Positions 26,501 through 40,521 of a stretch of 64,000 bases of DNA are shown piece by piece (position 1 is the first letter of the stretch; the number at the start of each line of letters is the position of its first letter). The position numbers and the translations under genes are program-made. The stretch covers positions 25,585,181 through 25,649,180 of the forward strand of contig JAJLRJ010000014.1 of assembly GCA_024195265.1 (NCBI GenBank), given 5' to 3'. The DNA is from Dendrophyllia cribrosa. Its lineage: Eukaryota > Cnidaria > Anthozoa > Scleractinia > Dendrophylliidae. The notes under the pieces were generated by a model. The model was not told the origin of the DNA. It did not search any database and worked only from the letters and a program-made list of their open reading frames with translations.

Positions 26501-29500
26501 CGCTTTAAAAGTTTGTTTGTCGATTCGCAAACTTGATAAGTTCTTTGCGAAAATAATTCAGACAGAGTGACATTTATTTCGGCGTGACCGGGTACATTTC
26601 TTCGGTGTTTCTTCTTCGGTCCCCGACATATTAAACTGAAAGAGGAAGCGAAAGCGCTCGCAAAAATATCAACAGGCCGCTAAGAAAAACGACATAATGT
26701 TTGAAAAACGACAACTAAAAAGCTACGCGAAAAACATCGGTAGGAAGTCGGATAGAAGTAAAACTGAGACTAGTTCCCAGGACGGCGTGAAGAGAACGCC
26801 TTGTTGTTTTTATATTGATCTGCTCGAGCTGTTCAAGGAAAGCGAGGGTTTTCTCGATTGTTTGGAAGGAAAATGGGCTGAAAATAGCCTATTGTAAACG
26901 TTTCTCGAAATCTTGGTAATCAATAGAAATACCTGATTTAATTAAAATTTTAATAAAATATTTCAGTATTGTGCGGGATTGTGCAGATTTTTAGGAATTG
27001 TGCGGAATTGTGCGGGTTTGACCGAATTGTGCGGTCCCGCAACCGCGCATCCTGTCAGAATCCCTGGATCACACAAGATGAATTCTCTTGAAATCTAAAC
27101 AATTTCTCCCCACTACTTCTATAGGAAATGTATAGGGACAAGAAATGAGAGTTTAAATTTTGATATTAGGGCTTAAAGGGTTAAGAGCAACACCAGAGAT
27201 AAGATATTGCAGAGAATGCCAAATGAAACGACATGGCAAACGGGCAGATCCAGGAATTTTAGAAAGAGGGGGCCATAAAAATTTGTATGAGAAACAATGG
27301 GCGCGTTGAGGGGTCCAGGGGTATGTACCCCAAAAAATTTTGATAATTAAAGTATTCTGAGATGTAATCTGGTGCATTCTGGGTGCTCAAATTTGGCAAA
27401 TGCCAGGATATCTTTTTGAACAAAAAATGTTGAAGTATTTAATAAAATGCAGTTGTGGTAGACTTTCTCAAAGTCCGTTTTTGGTATTTTCATTTTGGGT
27501 GGTTGGGCGGAGAACGGACTTTTCTCGCCTGCAGCGCGCCATTTTTTACCGACCTGTTTTTAGGTCGGCGGTGTGTCGGGGGTGTGGCAGCATTGATGTC
27601 CAATCAGAGAGCGCTAAGTTTCATGAAGTCACTTTTCGGGAAACTTGATCCTTTGCTTGCTCACGCGCTCACGAGGTGAAGAACTGCGAGGAAAATGAAT
27701 GTACAGGAAGCTATAAACTTCGGTTTAAATATGCTTGGTTTTGAAGAAATTCGAGAAAATCAACGCAAAGCAGTTGAAGCTGACATTAGTGGTCGAGATG
27801 TTTTAATGATTGCGCCGACTGGTTCAGGAAAAAGTCTCACATTCCACATCGCGCCGTTTGTTCTGGATTTCTTTAAACATGGCGAAAGAGATATTGTAGA
27901 GTCAGTTTTCCTCGTTATTTTTCCATTGGTTTCACTGATGAAAGATCAGCTATCATTTCTTCGCGAGAAAGGAGTCAAGGCTCCTTGGGTCCAGAAAGTT
28001 CCGAGTCGGGTCATCCCCATTCATTGTGGAATTCAGACTATCCAGTCATTTGAGAACTGTTTATTTTACCAGCCCACCCATATTTTCGCGCCAACAATAT
28101 GCAAATTAAATTTGATTTCGTGCAGACGAAACAAGTCGACTCGCGACTTCGTCGCTCGCTCTTGCGACTTCGTCGCTTGTTTCTCGCGACTTCGTCGCTT
28201 GCTTCTCGCGACTTCGTCGCTCGCTTTGCGCGACTTCGTCGCGCTCTCGAGGGCTTCGCAGTCGACTTGTGTGCAAGTCTAAGTTGTGGCTTTGGTCAAA
28301 CATGACTTGAATCAACTCAAACATTTTTTACAAACGAAATCCAAGTAACCGGAGTGGTCTGGGAGCTAATGAAACTAGAGTCATCCCATTTGTTGTTTTT
28401 TTTTTTTAAATCCCAGACAAAAGGGCGCGCCACGGCCCCCACGGCCCCCTCGGCCCCCTCGGCCCCCTCGGCCCCTCCCCTAAATCTGCCCCTGGCAAAA
28501 TTTTGAGGCCCGCCGATCTTTAAGAACTGAACCATTTTGGTGTGCAACTTTTTCACACCAACATGAGGGTCTAATTTGTATTTTGAAGGAATTCATGTCA
28601 GAATTACAGCCAAATTTTCTTTTTTATTGTTTCTGATCTTTTCAAATATTCATTAAAATACCTCCAATTTGCATCCTAGTGGAGAATAATTTGTTTCTGT
28701 TTCTCAAATGAAGATGCTTGGCTCTAGAATTTACAAATACTATAATCTCCGAAGCATTGTAATGTATTGACATAAAAGTTGGCATGACGATTACTATTGC
28801 TGATATGAAGAACCTGTTAAAAGAAGGGCCGTGTAGAATAAGCTATTTAGGATTTCGAATTTTGATCGTCTCAGGTGAAAACTAAAAGTTAGAATATCTG
28901 CATTGTAATGACACATTGGCCTGCAAGAAAGCATATAGTGGAACAGATTTTAGTTTTCAAAATAACAACTATCATTAGTTACTTGTAGAACCAAAAATTT
29001 GTTAATGTTACTTTTCAGAAAGCTGAAACGTACCTTGATAGTGTGAAGGTTGATGTCCAAGATGTCACATCTAGGGTATATGATATTCGGGATGGCAACA
29101 AAGACACCAACATTTCAGTCAGAGGCAAGACCTACAGCTACAAAAATGGCAGTGAGGCCGAATCATGTTGCAACTTTGAGTTTTATGTGCTCAATGCCAA
29201 GTGCAAATCTATTGTGAGTGGTCATAATAACTATACTCCAAGAGAACCCACCTTTCGTTCAGGGGGCTTTCAAACGGAAGACAACCTACAATGTAGTAAC
29301 TGATGAAACTAAAACTTGGTATCAGATGAGCTGGTAAAGCTAATTGGCCACAGATAGCTTTTAATTCTCTTTATGGTGACCAATTTTACTTTATCAACTC
29401 AGTTGCTACCAAATGTACCCCCCCCCCCCCCCGCCCCACCCTGGCGATGCATCACCACAGTTTCTTCTATTAGAAACTGACGCCTTTATATGATAAGGTC

Positions 29501-32500
29501 GGGGGGTAGAATGCAACTTTACCGACCATCCTATCACCACTTGCCTACCTACCTACTTACCTACTTAACAATAGATCCAATTTTGCCATGCATCTGTCCA
29601 GTTATAGATCACAGATGACGTCATGAACAGAACAGTGTCCAACGAACAGTAGTCGAGTTGGTCACCAATGTTCTTACCACATTTTGACGTGTTCTGTGAT
29701 CTGTAACTGAACCGACACACAGCAAAATGGAATCTATTTGTTTTATACAATAACAGGGAAGAAGCACTCGACTGTTATCATAACTGGTCAAAGTTTTTTT
29801 TTTAACTTCGTCATTTTCCATGTCAACAATACTACTTTACGTTTCATTTTCGTCTTTTCCTTAATTGTCAATATCTTCTGCTGAACACTTTTGCGATGCC
29901 TTCACTTGACCTTTTCAGAATAATTTCGTCTAAATTTCAAAACTGTCTGCCATGTCAGCTGTGCGTCTGTACTGTAATAGATCATAGATAACGACCAATC
30001 AAAATATGTGTAGAATTCGGTATGTTGTATAATTACCTATCTACCAAACTACCTTCCTACCTGCAACCTATCCACCCTATGTTGAATAAAGTTGAACCTG
30101 CAGTCAAGAAAGAAAAATGAATTAGTAGCTTTGCACATAGGAAGCATTTATTACATAGTGTTAGTTTACATTAATTCATTATGAACTTTTATTTTGTTGT
30201 CATTCTTCAGTTTATCAGCGAGGATCTGAAGCCAGATAAATGTTCAGACTACAACTTTGGTTACAATGACTGCCCCAAGTGCATCCAAACGAATACGTAT
30301 GTAATTCTATAATATTTATTATTACACAACCAAGACAGTCAGAGGGCCAATAACTAAAATCGACCAATCAGAATGCTCGATTGCTGGTCCAATATTCTCT
30401 AAATATCGGACCGGGCATTGTCCCGAATGATCCCGCGTGATCCTCTCGCCGGCAGGAGTCGTGTAATAAATCTCTTATTAACCAAGCTTGCTTGGGACCG
30501 TACTGGGAGAATATCGGCCCTCGGTCTTTCTTGTACGGACCTCGCTGCGCTCGGTCCGTACTGTCAAGACCTCGGGCCGATATTCTCCTAGTACGGCCCT
30601 CGCGCTTGGTCAATAAGATATATGTCAGGTGTGGGTGTTAGGAGTCCATAGCATAGGAGAACACAGTTTTTTATTATTAAAAAAAGTCTCTGATGTATGT
30701 TGTTCTACTCTATTTTTATCTCACGTAGGATATCTTTCATTGTTTGTTGAAAGGCCCACCTTCACCCAAAAGATGTTGTCGTTTGTTTTTGTTTTGTAAT
30801 GCTCCATTGTTCATATGCTTGATCTGATTGGTTGTATGCATTCAAACGCAAATTTCGTGTTACACGAAATTCAGCCCAGAAAGTGATCACGGCGCGCACA
30901 GCATTTTTTATTTTAGGGTGAAGGTGGGCCTTTAAAACCTTCTTATTGTTATTTTTAGTTCCATAAGGCTGTAGTTCAAGATACTTAATTGTGGTACAAA
31001 TAAATCAATAAGGATTTACCATGTTTGATCATAAGGAACAGATAGACACAGTTCAAAGGATAATTATGGATGTGACTTTTCAAATTTTTAAAGGGTTGAA
31101 TGAATAAGTATAAGCATAAGTATGGTAATGCTATGCCATTTCCGAACAGTTTTGTAACTAAGAATTGGCTTCAGGTTCCACCCTATATTGACATTAAGCT
31201 TAATTCCAAATCTCTGATTTAATGTTACTTAAACTGCCAGGATTTTACAGCTTTCTTATTCAATGTATGGCTTTCTTTCAGTTCTCAATATAAAATTGAC
31301 AAAGACACAGAATGTTCAGCGGTAGGATGTCCTGGCACAGACCTGAAGGATCTGAACACTTACTTCTCTGAGTATGTCTTGGAAGAAAGCAATGCTTCAA
31401 ATTACTTTAATGTCTATGTCGCGGGCTTCACATTTGCTTCCGAGATGTCTCCCATGAGTATGCCTTCCAACGTGACGAATATGACCAACAGTAGTGGCGT
31501 GGGTCCAGGCAAGAAAAGGCCAGACACAGAAACCACCCTTTGGTACAGTAATGAGGTAAAAGTCAGGAGGGCTTTTTAGTTAATTTTTAAAGTGTATATG
31601 ACAGATTTGTTTTATTTTGCCAGATGGAATCTACATGGTATTCTGATGGGTAGTCCAGCACTTGTCCAAACGATGTCTGTGATTCACTAAGAAAACAATA
31701 GATTAATGTCCCGCTGGGATAGGGATTAGGGATAGTGGCATAATTGTTCAAGTGATATATCAATTGTATCGTTCGCCAATCACAGACATCGTTTGGACAG
31801 CTACGGGTCGCCCATTCTGATAAGAAAATCGAAAATAGTTTTTCGATATTGAATTTTTGTCTCAGTGTGTTTTGGTAGTCTAAAAACGTGAAATTTCACT
31901 TCCGGTGGGGTACAATACCACGCTAAAAGCTTGGGGTTAGTCAGTGGTTTGGTCAGGGAAATTTTACTTTAATAAGAGAAAAGTTAGGGACAATCTAAGC
32001 AATCACGGCAGATGCAGATAATCCAATGGGCCAATCAGAACTTGCAGCCAATACATATAGCGCCAAGCGTGGGAAAGCATGTGCAGGCAATTCTTGATTG
32101 GTTTTACTTTTGATTGGTTGAGAAAGTGGCGCGAGATTTTTTAGCCAATCACAAAGCGTAGCAATGCAAAACCAAAACAGGCACTTTACTTTTGACACTC
32201 AGTTAACTCTTTCACTCCCAGAGTCAATTATAAAGACATGTAGTGCAGTTCTAACTTTTGAGTCTGTTGATGAAATCCTATGGTGTGACCATTCAAATGA
32301 AACCTCTTCAGCAGTACTTTTGCATGGTACCATTTGTTCTAACTTTTGAGTCTGTTGATGAAATCCTATGGTGTGACCATTCAAATGAAACCTCTTCAGC
32401 AGTACTTTTGCATGGTACCATTTGTTTTTCAATATTTTGCACCATGAAATTTGGGATTTTTCTTGAATTTTGATATTTAGCACTCTTGGGAGATAAAAAG

Positions 32501-35500
32501 TTAAAAAAGACACCCTAGTGATTTGATATCGTATCATTACAGGGATTTCACACTATAGCAGAGGCGCTGAGTGCTATGAGTAATATACTACTAACGGATG
32601 CAGTGGGTGACTCATCTTACAGTATTGAGGTCACAAACTACCCTCTACCAAACAGCATCAAAAACAAGGTTCGTTTATAATCACTACAGTCAGTTCTATT
32701 ACGTGTCATTTATTCTGATCATACTGTAAAATGCCCGTTATAAGCCCCTCCCCTCTTCTCCCCCTGCTAATAGGCCCATCTACCTGTAAACAAAAAAGTT
32801 GCTCCGGTCATAAGCCCCGCGGATATAAGCCCTCCTTTAATTTTCCTTGTTTCCTTAATATAAATACTTTTACACAATTCAAAAAAGCCGAAACAATAGC
32901 ACGCCTAAAAAAAACATTTGTTTCCACAAGATTTCCTTTCGAAATATTTCAAAAAATCAACTCCACAACATGTCAAATTTGATTGAATTGGCACTTTAAA
33001 TGCAGAGAAAACGAAAAAATTATGAAGACCGGGTATCCAAACTCCTTCATTGTAGTGATTTCCTTTGTGCTCTCTCACGAATTATTAATGAGTGTTAGAA
33101 GTACCATTACCAAAGCCAAGAAAACTTCTGCTTGCAAGTGCTTGCATGTACATGTAGCTGGTGAACAGTAACCATTGCCTCTGTCTGGTATGTTTTTCTG
33201 CTCGCATGTACTTGTGTGTAGTTATTGTCTTTCCTTGTTTACTTTAGGCTAACAATGTGACAACAGACTTCTCCGCTCTTCTGCTTGCCATATTTCTTGC
33301 ATTGGGGATGGCTTACATGGCAGCCAGTTTTGTTACATTCATTGTACAGGAAAGGGTATCTAAGGTAATACCATCTAATAAACCCTGCACCCATTCCTTA
33401 CGAGCCTAGTCAAAGTGGCTCACAACATGCCAACACTTACCTCCAGTAACTTCAGTTGTTAAATTGGTCGTTTTAAATCTGTTTTACTCTTTAATTCTTT
33501 GACTTCAAACTCAGTATGGAAAATTAAAACTGATCTGTGGACTTAACCTTACGTTGTTTCGTATTCACGAGATGGCTCTTATGAGCCCTTTGATCTATAA
33601 ATAAATAGGTTTTGTTTGTTTACGTTGTGTTATGTCACAATTTCAGGCCAAGCATCTTCAGTTTGTGAGTGGAGTGGATGTGTTCAGTTACTGGTTTGCT
33701 ACATACACCTGGGACTTTATCAACTACTTAGTTCCTGCTCTGGGAATTCTCGTCTTGTTTGCTGCATTTCAAGTGGAATCTTATGAGAAGGAGCTTGGAG
33801 TTGTCTTTCTAATGCTTGTAAGTACAAACGGCTCATTCACATCACTACGCAAGACAAGACAAGATACCACACGACAGTACACTACACTACAGAACACTGC
33901 ACTACACTACACTTCACTTCACTTCACTTCACTTCACATCACTTCACTACACTACACTTCACTTCACCTCACTACACTACACTACACTTCACTTCACTTC
34001 ACTTCACTTCACTTCACTTCACTTCACTTCACTTCACTTCACTTCACTTCACTTCACTTCACTTCACTTCACTTCACTTCACTTCACTTCACTTCACTTC
34101 ACTTCACTTCACTTCACTTCACTTCACTTCACTACACTACACTACACTACACTACACTTCACTACAGGCTACACTACACTACACTGCACTGCACTACAGT
34201 ACACTACACTGCACTGCACTGCACTGCACTACATACACTGCACTGCACTACACTGCACTGCACTACACTGCACTACACTACAGTACACTACACTGCACTG
34301 CACTGCACTGCACTGCACTACAGGCAACACTACACTGCACCACACTACACTACACTACACTACACTGCACTGCACTGCACTGCACTGCACTGCACTGCAC
34401 TACACTACACTACATTGCACTGAAATGTAATATAACCTATCTAGCAATATAACAACAAGTAGGGTACCATGGATTGTGGTGGATGTCAACTGGAAGAAAA
34501 GACATGTAACCCCAAGATGCACATTTCTGATCCCCTTGTATACGTGGTGACAAAATGGTAGACAAGGGTTGCTTACCATTAACCCATTCGCTCCTACACC
34601 GGCCAAAACCGGCCGTACAATACTCCACTGCTTTAAAAAATTGCAACTTTCTCAATCGTGCGAACATTGCCCTAACTAGCAGTTCTGAGCATTGACTAGA
34701 AAGTCCTCAAATTGAGATACCCAATAAACACAAAAAAGTCAGCGATTTTTGCAGAATATCAGCGTTTGAATTTGGACAATAACAAAAATGACCGTTTTTA
34801 ACGTCATAGAAAAACAACAAAAATCACGTTTTTGCCTTTAGTTTTTTTTTATTCAAATCATCATGGCAAACCCAAAAGTCAACATTCACAGCAAAATTCA
34901 GTCCTAGTCCTAGCTTAGCAGCGAATTTTTTTGCTCTTATTCGTTGCTCGGGCCGAGCTCTAGCCTCTCGTTCTAATGCATACTGACCTTGCCTCAATTT
35001 TCAATATCACCACCGCACTGCATGCTGGGAAATGGCCAAAAATTTTGACAGCGTTCGTTTCTTTCCGCACACATTTCATATTTATACTAAGTCCACAGCC
35101 ACTCCGACCCACCGCCGAAATTTCGCGCTTGTTGTGTTCTCCTGTGGTCGCAACTTCCAAAATATGCCGCGGTAGGTCGAGAAATTCATCCAGAGTCGAG
35201 TCCCAAAGCTGCTTCGTTTCCAGGCGGCCATTTTTCCAGTTCAACGAGCAACGAGCCAATACAACAACTAACTCGCTTCATTGAGAAGTGGACTCTGGAC
35301 TACCTCCAAGCTTAATGATGCTCATCAGGCAGCTACTAAAGATGAAAAATGGCTGTGAACTTACCAAAAATCGTAGATAATTCATATTGGACCCTTTATT
35401 GCAAATCATCCAAGCAAAATGAGGTCGTCACAATGACGTTTCCAGTAAACTCGAGCCTTCAGTGTTTTAGAACAGCAGCACTTTCAATGGTAACTTCAAA

Positions 35501-38500
35501 TATGGAGTCACGAAATCCTATGGGGCGTGTGAATGCAGAAAATCGCTCAAAAACGTAAAAATTCTCAGGAGTGAATGGGTTAAGCAAATCATGAGAAAAT
35601 AACACCTCAACTGAGAAAAATCATTTTACAACAAGAAAGCTTGTTTGATAGGATTGTTAGTTGCCATTAATTTTGTCCTAATTAAAAAATGCAGAAGTTG
35701 ATGGCAGATTTACACAGGTCTTTAATTTGTGCTTCATTTCTTTCTGTGAATCTTGTTTCACATTTTTTCTTCAGCTTCTGTTTGGGTTGTGCGTGTTGCC
35801 GTTTGTGTACTGCCTGTCATTTTTATTCACCTCTCCGTTGGTGGGATATGCAATAACTGTGTTTGTGCTTTCAATTCTCAGTCTGGTAAGTATCTGAATC
35901 TGAATCTGAATCTGTATCTGTATCTGAAGTTTTCCTGTTTTAGTGTGTTGTTTTATTGTTATGAGTGAAATACAGTCTGTAGAACCTCCATTAAGGGGGT
36001 GCTATCGGGACCAGGAGAAGTGTACCCTTAATAGAGGTGTCCCTTTAATAGAGATGATAATTACAAAGATTATATGAGCATTTTGCTGGTCGAGACCAGA
36101 AGAAGTGTTACCTTAATAGAGGTGTCCCTTAAATAGAGGTGATAATTACAAAGATTATATGCGCGTTTTGCTGGTCGGGACCAACAGAAATGTCCCCTTA
36201 AAGCCAAACCCGCAATATAAAAGGCGGCTGGACTGTCCAACTCCTGCAAATGAGCAAATTAAATCTATTGTTCTTGCTCATTTGCATTAGATTTGGCATG
36301 GGGCTTTGCCCTTTTATACTGCAGGTTCGCCTTTAATAGAGGTGATAATTACAAATATTATACGAGCGTTTTGCTGGCCGGGACCACTGGAGAAGTGTCC
36401 CTGATAATTACAAAGATTATATGAGGATTTTGCTGGCTGGGACCACGGAGAAGTGTCCCCTTAATGTAGGTGTCCCTTTAATAGAGGCGATCATTGCAAA
36501 GATTATATGAGCGTTTTGTCGGCCAGGACCAGTTGTGTACATTGACAAGTTCTGTTACTTTACAGGGAATGTTGATCACAGTATTTGTCTTGCAAATACC
36601 GTCGCTGGACGCCCAGGATGAAGCCGAGACGTTGCATTACATATTCATGCTAATCCCGACTTATACGTAAGTTTTCTGGGTGTTCATTAACCCTTCCACT
36701 CACTAGAGCGGCCAAATCCTCAATATCAAAGTTCAACTTCTCCTTTCTTGTCTCCATACATTCCTTGTAGGAGCTGTTGGGAGAAGTTGTTAACAAGAGA
36801 ATTTATCTTAGGTGATCATGTTCATAATTCTCATTACCTTTTTGAATGATTAAATGGAGAAATTTAATGCTGTCACTGGTGAGACTCAAAGAGTTAAGAA
36901 AAACTAACAAACAAACAAACAACCAGACAAATATTTTTCCAAACAAATACATGTATCCAGCATTTTGTAAAATTCTGAAAAACAATCAGTGCCATTGGAA
37001 AGTACTGCTCGATAGCGTTCATTGAGTTGGTAAACTAATCTTCAAAGATAAACATATTAATTAAAAAAAATGCTCAACCTTTTCACTTCCAGAGTCAATT
37101 ATGGAGACATGTAGACAGTGTAGTTCTAACTTTTGAGTCTGTTGATGAAATCCTATGGTGTGACCATTCAAATGAAACCTCTTCAGCAGTACTTTTGCAT
37201 GGTACCATTTGTTCTAACTTTTGAGTCTGTTGATGAAATTCTATGGTGTGACCATTTAAACGAAACCTCTTCAGCAATACTTTTGCATGGTACCATCTGT
37301 TCTAACTTTTGAGTCTGTTGATGAAATCCTATGGTGTTGACCATTCAAATGAAACCTCTTCAGCAGTACTTTTGCATGGTACCATTTGTTCTACCTTTTG
37401 AGTCTGTGGATGAAATCCTATGGTGTGACCATTCAAATGAAACCTCTTCAGCAGTACTTTTGCATGGTACCATTTGTTCTAACTTTTGAGTCTGTGGACA
37501 AAATCCTATGGTGTGACCATTCAAATGAAACCTCTTCATCAGAGCCTTTGCATGGTACCATTTGTTTCTAAATATTTTGCAACATGAAATTTAGGAATTT
37601 TCTGGAATTTTGATATTTGACACTGATCTTGGGAGTTAAAGGGTTGATAGCTTTTAATTTGATGGTATTGGTTATACTGTAAAATATCATCCACAGACGT
37701 AAAAGTAAGAACCGCTGTATATATAACTCAGTGTTGACTCTAAGAAGGAAGCTTATGGGTAAAATCAACGTTGTTTTGGCGTTTCAGGGCATCATTTTGA
37801 AGTTTAAGGTTTGTTTATCAAATATTGTTGTTGACAGGCTTGCTTTCAGCTTTGTGGATCTCAACAGTAACTATGGATACCGCAAACTTTGCACTGAATC
37901 TGAACTGTGAGTTACTACACTGTATGCAATTTTAAAGCTAATTGATAATATGAATATGAAAATAAATCCGTATAAATTGCCATATAAAACCTGCAAACCC
38001 CTGCATAGTGATACCCCTGCATACCGTTACATACTCCTGCATACCCCTGCATAACACTGCACACCCCTTCACAACCCTGCATACCCCTTTACACCCCATC
38101 ACATCCCTGCATACCACTACATAACACGCACACCCCTGCATATCCCTGTACACCCCTGCATATCTCTGCATAGTGATTCTCTTGGATACCCCTGAAAACT
38201 TTTTTCTCTTTTGGTTGTTATACAGTTTTGGATTTGGAAGACTCAGTTGCATTTGAATTAATATTATTCTATTGTTCTTTTCATCAGGACAAGGTTACAA
38301 TGCGCACTAGGAAATGTAAAATACACTGAAGATGGCTTGGATTGGGAGCGCCCCGGAATTGGTCAAATGGCCCTGTATCTATTTCTGGAGGCAGTTGTGC
38401 TGTTCATTCTGGTTCTTTTGATTGAGGTAATTGCCAATCTGACAGAAAGTAAAGAGGGATACAGGCTGTGTACAGCTCAGGATATGTGTCACAGGAGGGA

Positions 38501-40489
38501 ACTAATGAGGGTCATATGCACCACATAATGTTAAAAGGCCCTGGACGTGAAGTAATGATTACCAATGAATCCTGATTGAATATCTGTGAAGGATTACCCA
38601 TAGATATTATATCCAAGCTACATGTTTTTTTTTCTGGTGGTTTTAAGCGGACAAAAGTGTTTTTGTACAGTTTATCAACCAGTAGGGCTAAGTTAGGGGA
38701 CAACATTTCATGGTCAACCAAAAGTGAGATGCAAAAAACCCCGCCAGATTTACAGGATAAACATGGAGGAGATAAGACTTTGTAAAACGTTCTGACAGAA
38801 GTCTACACAGAAAGCTACCTTCTGCAACGGAAGTGTTGTTTTTACCATCTAATGACTCAACAATGGATGATACCCCGAATATTCCCGCTTTTAGCATCTG
38901 TTTCTTGTGCACTTGCTTCAAGCGAAATGCCTATCTATTGCTGGGGATAATAAATCAGTTTTATGTGAACATATTTCTATAGGGTAACAGTACAGTATAA
39001 TGTTCAGTTAATTCCCGGAACTCTCTTTAGCTGAAACCTGTCCGTGCTATCGAATCATACAAAGTTCAGCCTGCTTCACTTATAGAATTTAACTTTCAAT
39101 AACCCAAGTAAAACAGTTTTGTGTTTCTCCTGACAGTTTCTCTGTATTTTCATCACTATTATGGTGGCTCACAACAGTTTCCGGTAATTTCCAGTACTTG
39201 CACTTTGTTGGATCAATACTACCACATTTTATTAGGTAGTGCTATTATGTACAGTATTGGATTCTATCCAATGGGAGTATAATACGTAGCAAGTGATGAA
39301 TAGTCATTATCTGTGCGTGACACGTGTTTTCTTTAGGTCTAAGATATCGTATCATATGTATCATAACTCAGCAGATCTTAGCCCTGTAACATTTAGCCTT
39401 TATTCCCACCCACCCACCCGAGGTTTAGGGTTAGGGTTATTCGGATCTCTTATGATTTTATTTGTCTGGCGGTTTGGGCGAGCCGCATCAGGGGGGACGG
39501 CCCTTGGTTTTGTCACCACCCCTGCTGCGGCTTTGCTTTATTTACCGGCAAACAATAAAGTCAATATGTATTCTGTATATAGTCTCTTGTTTTTTATTTA
39601 CTCCATAGACCGAAGAACGATTCGTAGGATTATAATAGTATCAAACAAACGCCACGTCATTGTTGAACAAGTAATGACCATTTTTATGACGTAATAGGTT
39701 CCCATAGTAGTAGTATAACCGTTAAAAGACACTCTTAATTTTAGCTGTAAGTGCTTATAACTAAATTCAAAGGATCCTGTGAGCCAACCCGTGAATAAGA
39801 AATGTTAACGCATAATGTCTCGCTCGGGACCTCCTTTTTTTCTTTTTTCTTCTTTTCTCTTTATTTTACTTTCTTCTTCGGACTGAACATTATGAAAGTT
39901 ATGTACTGTATTTTTCTTTTTGCGTTTGTCAAAAATCCTTACGTTTAATTTAAAAAAATATTGAACGGTGTCAGTGTGAAAACATAAGCTAATTACCGCA
40001 ATATTGCATTACGCGTTAGCATTTCTTATTCACGGGTTGGCTATTAGGAGCCTTTGATTTATTATCGAATTTTAAAGGGTTTCAGAGCCACCTTAACCCT
40101 TTCGCTGCCAAAGTCGACTTTTGTCGACATTTGGAGCAGCAGACATTGCACCACTTGTGACGTCATCAATTTGTACGTTGCCAGATAATTTTGATGCTCA
40201 ACTGATAAAGCGGGAATAGATCCATGCACACGTGCCTCCACTTTGAATATGGACCAAATTCTAGCAGAGCTATTCGAAGAAAACATGTTCAAATATTGGT
40301 GCAAAATTAGGTGGTAAATTAGGTCAATACCCCTGCAATTGAACAATGTTTCATTTCCAGCGTTTTTAACGCTTATGTCAAACATTTTCCGGCCGATAGA
40401 AAGGTAATAGAGAGTAGAAGATAGGAAGAGAAGAAAAGGGGAGAAAAAGGGAAAGTAAAAGAAGCAAGAAATAATCAGAAAGGTTCCGC

Positions 40490-40521
<32 letters not shown>

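Larger units (their letters stand above)
27241..28497. mobile_element. Possible foldback-type element carrying a RecQ fragment
   Basis: The left end GGGCAGATCCAGG and right end CTAAATCTGCCCCTGG are imperfect inverted repeats followed by G-rich or C-rich runs. They bracket the helicase fragment, a GCGACTTCGTCGC minisatellite and a GGCCCCCTC repeat. The pairing of these ends is an inference. Confidence 0.45.
25723..29018. other. Intron 22 (3.3 kb) contents
   Basis: The longest intron. It holds a TTAA element split by a 1.19-kb hAT-type element (25776-27180), and a RecQ-helicase fragment within a possible foldback-type carrier (27241-28497). The distal 500 bp has no recognised element. Confidence 0.75.
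30297..31281. other. Intron 24 contents
   Basis: Contains two foldback or TIR elements (30471-30622 and 30750-30933). The remainder is AT-rich. Confidence 0.65.
31556..32542. other. Intron 25 contents
   Basis: Contains a foldback (31663-31799), a partial CCAAT-rich element (31985-32200) and TTAA 88-bp-core copy 2 (32207-32500). Confidence 0.7.
33818..35774. other. Intron 28 contents
   Basis: Two parts: the ACTTC/ACTAC/ACTGC array (33840-34425) and a 1-kb TTAA element (34583-35579). Confidence 0.8.
35886..36565. other. Intron 29 contents
   Basis: Contains a GAATCT/GTATCT hexamer repeat (35893-35925) and an 86-bp minisatellite interrupted by TTAA element copy B. Confidence 0.75.

Noticed and set aside
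27695..28282. Functional RecQ helicase gene
   Set aside because: Lacks the DEAH box and everything C-terminal to motif Ia; the rest of the frame is a minisatellite.
34960..35284. Overlapping frames of about 100 codons on both strands
   Set aside because: They lie inside the 1-kb TTAA element and show no transposase motif; two opposing frames over the same bases suggest chance.
39425..39440. TTTAGGGTTAGGGTTA, telomere-like
   Set aside because: Only two and a half units; too short to be an interstitial telomere array.
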